A stretch of 7,499 nucleotides of DNA from an uncultured Clostridium sp. (GTDB taxonomy: Bacteria; Bacillota; Clostridia; Peptostreptococcales; Peptostreptococcaceae), in NCBI GenBank assembly GCA_937944945.1, contig CALEBD010000358.1:1-7499 (forward strand), read 5' to 3'. Of this stretch, positions 5,001-7,499 are shown in pieces; the stretch's first letter is position 1, and each line of letters starts with the position of its first letter. The position numbers were made by a program, and so were the translations under genes. Below the pieces are notes generated by a model. It saw only the letters and a program-made list of their open reading frames with translations. It was not told the DNA's origin and did no database searches.

Positions 5001-7400
5001 TGTTGTTAAGTCTAAAGCATAAGGAACAACTTCATAACTTACATCTGAGTCTGTGTTTGTTTCAGTAGAGTCTGTGTAACTGTTTGATGTTGTAAATGCG
5101 ATTACTTTTCCATCTTTGATTATTTCATATCCAAGTAAGTCATTTTTAACATCTTTGTCTATGTTCATAGTTAATTTTACGCCTTTTGAAGATTTAGACA
5201 CAGATACTTCTAATCCTGTATCTTTACCTTTGAAACCTTCTCCGTCGTAGCTTAATGCGTCTCCATTTAAGTACCAGATTTTTTCACAATCATTTGGGAA
5301 TTTCTCTTTTAATTGTTTTTTACAACTATCTGATAATGTAAATCCATATTTTTCAAAATAGTTTGTCAAATTCATATTTAGGACTTCTGAAGAATAAAGT
5401 GCTAATGTGTCTCTTTTTTGTTGTTCACCATTAACGCTTGGTTTATTTTTTCTATAAAGTGAGTCTAACTCTGCCCAATATGTATCTTTTTTAAGTTGTA
5501 ATTGCCAGAACATCCCTAATTGTATAGTTCCATCAAGATTGTTAAAGTTTACTGATGAATCGTCTGGAGCTAATAAATTGTGTATTTTGCTGTATGCTGC
5601 TCTATCTCCTGTACCATCGTTAATATAAGCGTTGTTTGAGTACATGTTGTTTGTGATTTCGCCCCATTCTCTAGTCGCTATGTCTAATTGGTGCCCAACT
5701 TCATGCAACATACCCCAAAGTATGCTGTTTATGCTGTCTTGGTCAGTTCTTAATACTATTTCTTGTATGTGTCTTTGTAAACCTATATGGTCTGATGCTG
5801 CATATGCTGCCCCATAAGGTTGCATAAGTCTTATTGATGTTCTTACGTTTGTTGAGTCGTTAGTTGGGTCAGATGGATCATCTTTTAATCCAGAAAGCTC
5901 AAACGCATCTTGGATTCTTGTGTTCCATACTTGAACACTTTCCTCAACATCAACACCTTCATTTACATATACTTGGTATGCTGCTTTTGCAGTACCTGTA
6001 TACATAAATCTTGTTGTATTAAATTCATATACGTCTACTGTATTTGCTGGGTCTTTGTCTAATTTAGCTTTGTATGCTTTTAATTTTTCTAAGAACTCAG
6101 CTTTGTCATCACCAGAGTTATATAATGGGAATTCTTCTCCACCTTCTATACGAACTACTGGAGCTTTCCCTTGTTGCTGTGGTGTATATCTATTCATTAA
6201 ATAAACAGGTCCACCTTTTATAGATTTTTGACTCCATGAATCGTTATAAATCTCAGGTACTGTTATAACGTTAAGACCTTTCTTTAATTGGTACTCTTGT
6301 TTCCAATGTCCAAAACGACCTTCTTGTTGAGAAAATACGATTTGTGGAAGTGGTGCACCGTCTTCTGCCTCTACAAATACTTTAAATACTTGTCCTGGTC
6401 TTCCTACTATACCTGTAGATTGTAAGTCTGTCCCATATCTAGACATACCTAATTGGTTTCTTGCTTTTTCATGAGTATTCCCATACTGTGTAAGCGTGAA
6501 TGTTCTATCAGAAAAATCCTTTTCTTCCTTTAAAAGCTCTTTTGCTATTTCAATATTGCTAACTAATTGATGTTTTAAAGGATGTTTGTTTACTTTTTCT
6601 TCTAAAGCATTTATCGCCTCTTCGCTGTTATATTCATCTTTTAGTTTTACCATTGTACCATCTGTAAAAAGATTATCTACAGTGTTTTTTAATTCATCAT
6701 GTTTGTATAACCAGAAAACAGATGATGCTGCTTGATTTAAGTTACCTTTTTTGTATACAAACTTAAATCTTTTTAATTCAGTTGGTTTAAATGTTATCTC
6801 TTTTATGTCGTGGCATGCGGCTTGCTCTCCGACTGCTATTAATTTAAAGTCGTCACCATCATCAGTATTTGATGCATAGATTTCAAATTCTTCTGCATAT
6901 CCTTTTTGCCAATATGGTGTACCACCGTAAATCATTGTGTCTATTTTCATAGACTCTTTTAATGTTACAACTATCTCATTTGTGAAAGTATCGCTGTTTA
7001 ATCTTCTAGAAGACCAGCATGTTTGCGTATCGTCGTCAAACGCTTTCATAAGATTTTCAGTTGAAGAACCATCATTACTTCTAACACTTGCAATCTCAGA
7101 ATTATCAACCTTGAATGCCTTGTTATAAGCCTCTTCAAATTTCCCATCAGTCTTAGCAAATTTTTTAATTCCTGCTTTTAGGCTATTTGTAACGTTTCTC
7201 GATACATTTTGTTTTGACTCTTTTTCAGTGTCATTTTCATTTGTGCCATTTGATTGACTTGTTTGAATAATTTTACTTGATGTGTTTGTTACTTCATCTT
7301 TGTTAGTTAATTCATGTGCTAAAACACTAGTTGTGCTAGCAGACAAGTTCGTGACCATTGCCACAAGAGTTATGATAGCTGCGATTTTTTTTGTGTTCAT
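2019..7400 (-). CDS. Secreted multimodular M60-family (enhancin-like) zinc metallopeptidase with CBM32, NPCBM, FIVAR and LRR modules
   Basis: This is a complete 1793-residue protein; ATG at 7400 follows AGGAGG with six bases between, and TAA is at 2021-2019. Modules read from the translation: signal peptide 1-28 (cleavage after VLA); Asn/Ser/Thr-rich linker 30-75; CBM32/discoidin-like 88-235; helical spacer 236-293; M60 peptidase about 299-710, with HEVGH at 566-570 (zinc ligands and catalytic Glu567) and Glu581 in EITNN as likely third ligand; FN3-like 725-805; Ig/DUF5011-like 815-885; NPCBM (CBM51) 886-1022; DUF5011-like 1028-1103; second CBM32-like 1115-1263; second helical spacer 1266-1323; DUF5011-like 1326-1400; second NPCBM 1403-1547 (KGIGTHAH, DHADWADAK); FIVAR-like helices 1550-1612; short leucine-rich repeat 1613-1697; all-beta tail to the end. 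There is no LPXTG motif or C-terminal membrane segment, so covalent wall anchoring is not expected. M60 enzymes of mucosal bacteria (for example the Clostridium perfringens Zmp proteins) degrade mucins and O-glycoproteins, and the same extracellular role is inferred here. A paralogue lies directly downstream. The family call is strong; domain edges are by eye. Confidence 0.96.
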   Translation of the reverse strand: MNTKKIAAIITLVAMVTNLSASTTSVLAHELTNKDEVTNTSSKIIQTSQSNGTNENDTEKESKQNVSRNVTNSLKAGIKKFAKTDGKFEEAYNKAFKVDNSEIASVRSNDGSSTENLMKAFDDDTQTCWSSRRLNSDTFTNEIVVTLKESMKIDTMIYGGTPYWQKGYAEEFEIYASNTDDGDDFKLIAVGEQAACHDIKEITFKPTELKRFKFVYKKGNLNQAASSVFWLYKHDELKNTVDNLFTDGTMVKLKDEYNSEEAINALEEKVNKHPLKHQLVSNIEIAKELLKEEKDFSDRTFTLTQYGNTHEKARNQLGMSRYGTDLQSTGIVGRPGQVFKVFVEAEDGAPLPQIVFSQQEGRFGHWKQEYQLKKGLNVITVPEIYNDSWSQKSIKGGPVYLMNRYTPQQQGKAPVVRIEGGEEFPLYNSGDDKAEFLEKLKAYKAKLDKDPANTVDVYEFNTTRFMYTGTAKAAYQVYVNEGVDVEESVQVWNTRIQDAFELSGLKDDPSDPTNDSTNVRTSIRLMQPYGAAYAASDHIGLQRHIQEIVLRTDQDSINSILWGMLHEVGHQLDIATREWGEITNNMYSNNAYINDGTGDRAAYSKIHNLLAPDDSSVNFNNLDGTIQLGMFWQLQLKKDTYWAELDSLYRKNKPSVNGEQQKRDTLALYSSEVLNMNLTNYFEKYGFTLSDSCKKQLKEKFPNDCEKIWYLNGDALSYDGEGFKGKDTGLEVSVSKSSKGVKLTMNIDKDVKNDLLGYEIIKDGKVIAFTTSNSYTDSTETNTDSDVSYEVVPYALDLTTGDNVGVSTLSPSISVQQSSLVLKLNDKFNPMDYVKGYTHLGEEITSNIKVKSNVDTKTHGNYTVTYTLNDNGQTTTRVVKVEVVSDYDYLSDFNWESTSTAWGSPRRNSNISGRINGDIKKFEKGFGIHANGKIVYDLSDKNYDRFEALIGIDTSIQENDKSSVTFKIVADGKTVATTSVMGYYDNMIDVNIPISGVKKLEIQVYDGGNGNTCDHCIIVNPKLTTNNGKPRITAQEKFLKLGDTLDPRKDVKAHDQEDGDLTSQIQIISNNFVENKVGRYEVVYEVTDSNNNVTRTTGYVTVSEDYKTKRSRYGKFSNLQAYNDAFKLPVVSIKNNAGHYGSSKIQNALDGNINTHWETNTPNSSTFKNEVIFDLGKVQEISRMAYGARRDAYNKGFASKFEIYVSTSESGDDFYLAGSGSYTTGSTNDFVEFKMSNVSARRVKFKFVEAREGWASLCEVAFYKEDKLSDKIESLFTDETKTDVAESYNTLEKLDALRKEVKDHPAYDIFKVELDNAEKIIKAKYPTINVEKLTAVDKDAEFDLMADVEATDQKDGKITSSVVVEDGGFSSSKIGEYTVKYSVTNTLGLTTEVERKIIITTNEDTYISDLDWKSATIGWGTIRKDRSLNGDAIKLLNKNGEVETFEKGIGTHAHSEIVYDSTEYDIFDTWVGMDQYVAGRPAPRVKFKVYVDGKLKAETDLMKTDSPKQHIVVDVRNSKEVKLVVENGPNGMNADHADWADAKFKKIPKFDTTELEKILEQAKELDLNNYTQESMERLEQAIEAGEEAMTSKDQEIIEAAIENLTSTIDSLVRVNLNEVVQIRDEYLKKAIQKTLNISGNVTIGDMRKLTSLKLSEVTSLEGLQHAINLESLNIEYNEIRDLSPLKNLKKLTNLQASPLGGLVSGRIYPVDNKATINLDVINRQGVKLSPKTIIVKHNKTHEIVTLDAAQYTKNGVVTLDTTTFDKYLYTITLVYEDTYDNYVSQFMFMLDNR
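2760..3425 (-). repeat. Protein-level duplication B, copy 2: DUF5011-like Ig domain plus NPCBM (CBM51)
   Basis: Residues 1326-1547 of the complete M60 protein. The Ig-like part (GEYTVKYSVTNTLG) is followed by YISDLDWKSATIGWGTIRKD, KGIGTHAHSEIVYD and NADHADWADAKF, which are canonical NPCBM motifs. Another DUF5011-like domain, at residues 1028-1103, lies between the two cassettes without its own NPCBM and leads directly into the second CBM32. Confidence 0.75.
3432..4043 (-). repeat. Protein-level duplication A, copy 2: CBM32-like domain plus helical spacer
   Basis: Residues 1120-1323 of the complete M60 protein. QAYNDAFKL, IQNALDGNINTHWET, SGDDFYLAGSG and RVKFKFVEA form a typical CBM32/F5-8C fold, closer to the family pattern than copy 1. 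The helical spacer again carries LFTDET and DHPAYDIF. Divergence from copy 1 is substantial, so the duplication is old. Confidence 0.75.
4335..4958 (-). repeat. Protein-level duplication B, copy 1: DUF5011-like Ig domain plus NPCBM (CBM51)
   Basis: Residues 815-1022 of the complete M60 protein. An Ig-like beta domain (NYTVTYTLND) leads into YLSDFNWESTSTAWGSPRRN and KGFGIHANGKIVYDL, the start and central motif of an NPCBM domain. The usual C-terminal DHADWADAK-type motif is replaced by TCDHCIIVNPKL, with Cys1013 and Cys1016. NPCBM/CBM51 modules bind galactose or blood-group type glycans in clostridial enzymes; the altered motif may change this. Confidence 0.7.
5691..5705 (-). other. HEVGH zinc-binding/catalytic motif of the complete M60 peptidase
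   Basis: The codons cat-gaa-gtt-ggg-cac on the minus strand encode residues 566-570. Two His ligands and the catalytic Glu567 are intact. The next conserved acidic residue in a suitable place, Glu581, lies 11 residues after the second His, which fits the M60 signature HExxH-x(8,28)-E. The enzyme therefore looks catalytically competent. Confidence 0.92.
5812..5865 (-). repeat. 54-base exact repeat shared by the two M60 genes, copy in the complete gene
   Basis: The matching copy at residues 513-529 of the complete protein. It lies in the same place relative to the catalytic motif as the 807-860 copy. Both copies face the same way, about 5 kb apart. Confidence 0.9.
6522..7133 (-). repeat. Protein-level duplication A, copy 1: CBM32-like domain plus helical spacer
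   Basis: Residues 90-293 of the complete M60 protein. They begin with EAYNKAFKV, include the NALD-like segment KAFDDDTQTCWSS and the GGDDF-like segment DGDDFKLIAVG, and end with a helical stretch containing LFTD and HP. The pattern matches copy 2 (3432-4043) along its length. CBM32/discoidin domains bind host glycans such as galactose or GlcNAc termini; the ligand here is unknown. This module is missing from the downstream paralogue. Confidence 0.7.
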
Positions 7401-7406
7401 ATCTCT

Positions 7407-7412
7407 CCTCCT
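7407..7412 (-). promoter_or_regulatory. Ribosome binding site of the complete M60 gene
   Basis: AGGAGG on the minus strand, followed by AGAGAT and then ATG at 7400. The six-base spacing and the perfect core match fix this start, and the encoded N-terminus is a good signal peptide. Confidence 0.9.
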
Positions 7413-7454
7413 ATTTAATTTTCAAAGATGCATTATTTTTCCAGTTGTATTTTT

Positions 7455-7483
7455 ATTATCAAGATAACAAATAATACTAATAA
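7455..7483 (-). promoter_or_regulatory. Weak candidate promoter of the complete M60 gene
   Basis: On the minus strand TTATTA (7483-7478) and GATAAT (7460-7455) are separated by 17 bases. The -10 matches TATAAT at five of six positions; the -35 is poor. A small palindrome, TTATC-AA-GATAA on the plus strand at 7456-7467, overlaps the -10 and could be an operator or chance in AT-rich DNA. The window ends 16 bases further upstream, so a better promoter could lie outside it. Confidence 0.25.
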
Positions 7484-7499
7484 CTCTTTTTAATACACT

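Noticed and set aside
5632..5817. Plus-strand open frame across the catalytic region
   Set aside because: It is antisense to the highly conserved HEVGH region, so its openness is explained by the real gene.
7282..7467. Plus-strand open frame with a hydrophobic end, over the start of the large M60 gene
   Set aside because: The hydrophobic look is the reverse reading of the signal peptide and AT-rich upstream DNA. It covers the clear minus-strand RBS and start.

Overview
The window is AT-rich and suggests a low-GC Bacillota genome, most likely a Clostridia-type anaerobe living on animal mucosa. The evidence is A/T-ending codons, AGA as the main arginine codon, a Gram-positive signal peptide followed by a hydrophilic Asn/Ser/Thr- or Glu/Gln-rich stretch, strong AGGAG-type ribosome binding sites, and clostridial surface modules (CBM32, NPCBM/CBM51, Ig-like DUF5011-type, FIVAR, LRR). 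I cannot name the genus or species. All coding is on the minus strand, so the plus strand reads as T/G-rich.

Layout in the direction of transcription, right to left. Positions 7401-7499 hold the upstream region, with a weak candidate promoter and a clear RBS. Positions 7400-2019 hold one complete gene for a secreted 1793-residue multimodular M60-family (enhancin-like) zinc metallopeptidase. Positions 2018-1793 are a 226-base non-coding spacer with a candidate promoter, two or three inverted repeats, a 14-base direct repeat and an RBS. Positions 1792-1 hold the first 597 codons of a second, paralogous M60 peptidase, still open at the left edge of the window.

The two proteins align from the start of the peptidase region onward, at roughly 60 percent identity by eye, and share similar signal peptides. 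They differ at the N-terminus. The first enzyme has a CBM32-like domain plus a helical spacer before its catalytic domain. The second has only a Glu/Gln/Ser-rich low-complexity linker. The simplest reading is a tandem gene duplication followed by gain or loss of modules.

M60 enzymes of this type in host-associated bacteria cleave mucins and other O-glycosylated proteins. The CBM32 and NPCBM modules would hold the first enzyme on host glycans. The pair probably acts outside the cell on related but not identical glycoprotein substrates; this is inferred from family membership and not shown by the sequence. No mobile element, tRNA, rRNA, CRISPR array or phage gene is visible. The points most worth a second look are the duplicated binding cassettes, a 54-base stretch identical between the two genes, the structured leader between them, and the anchor-less FIVAR-LRR-beta tail of the large protein.
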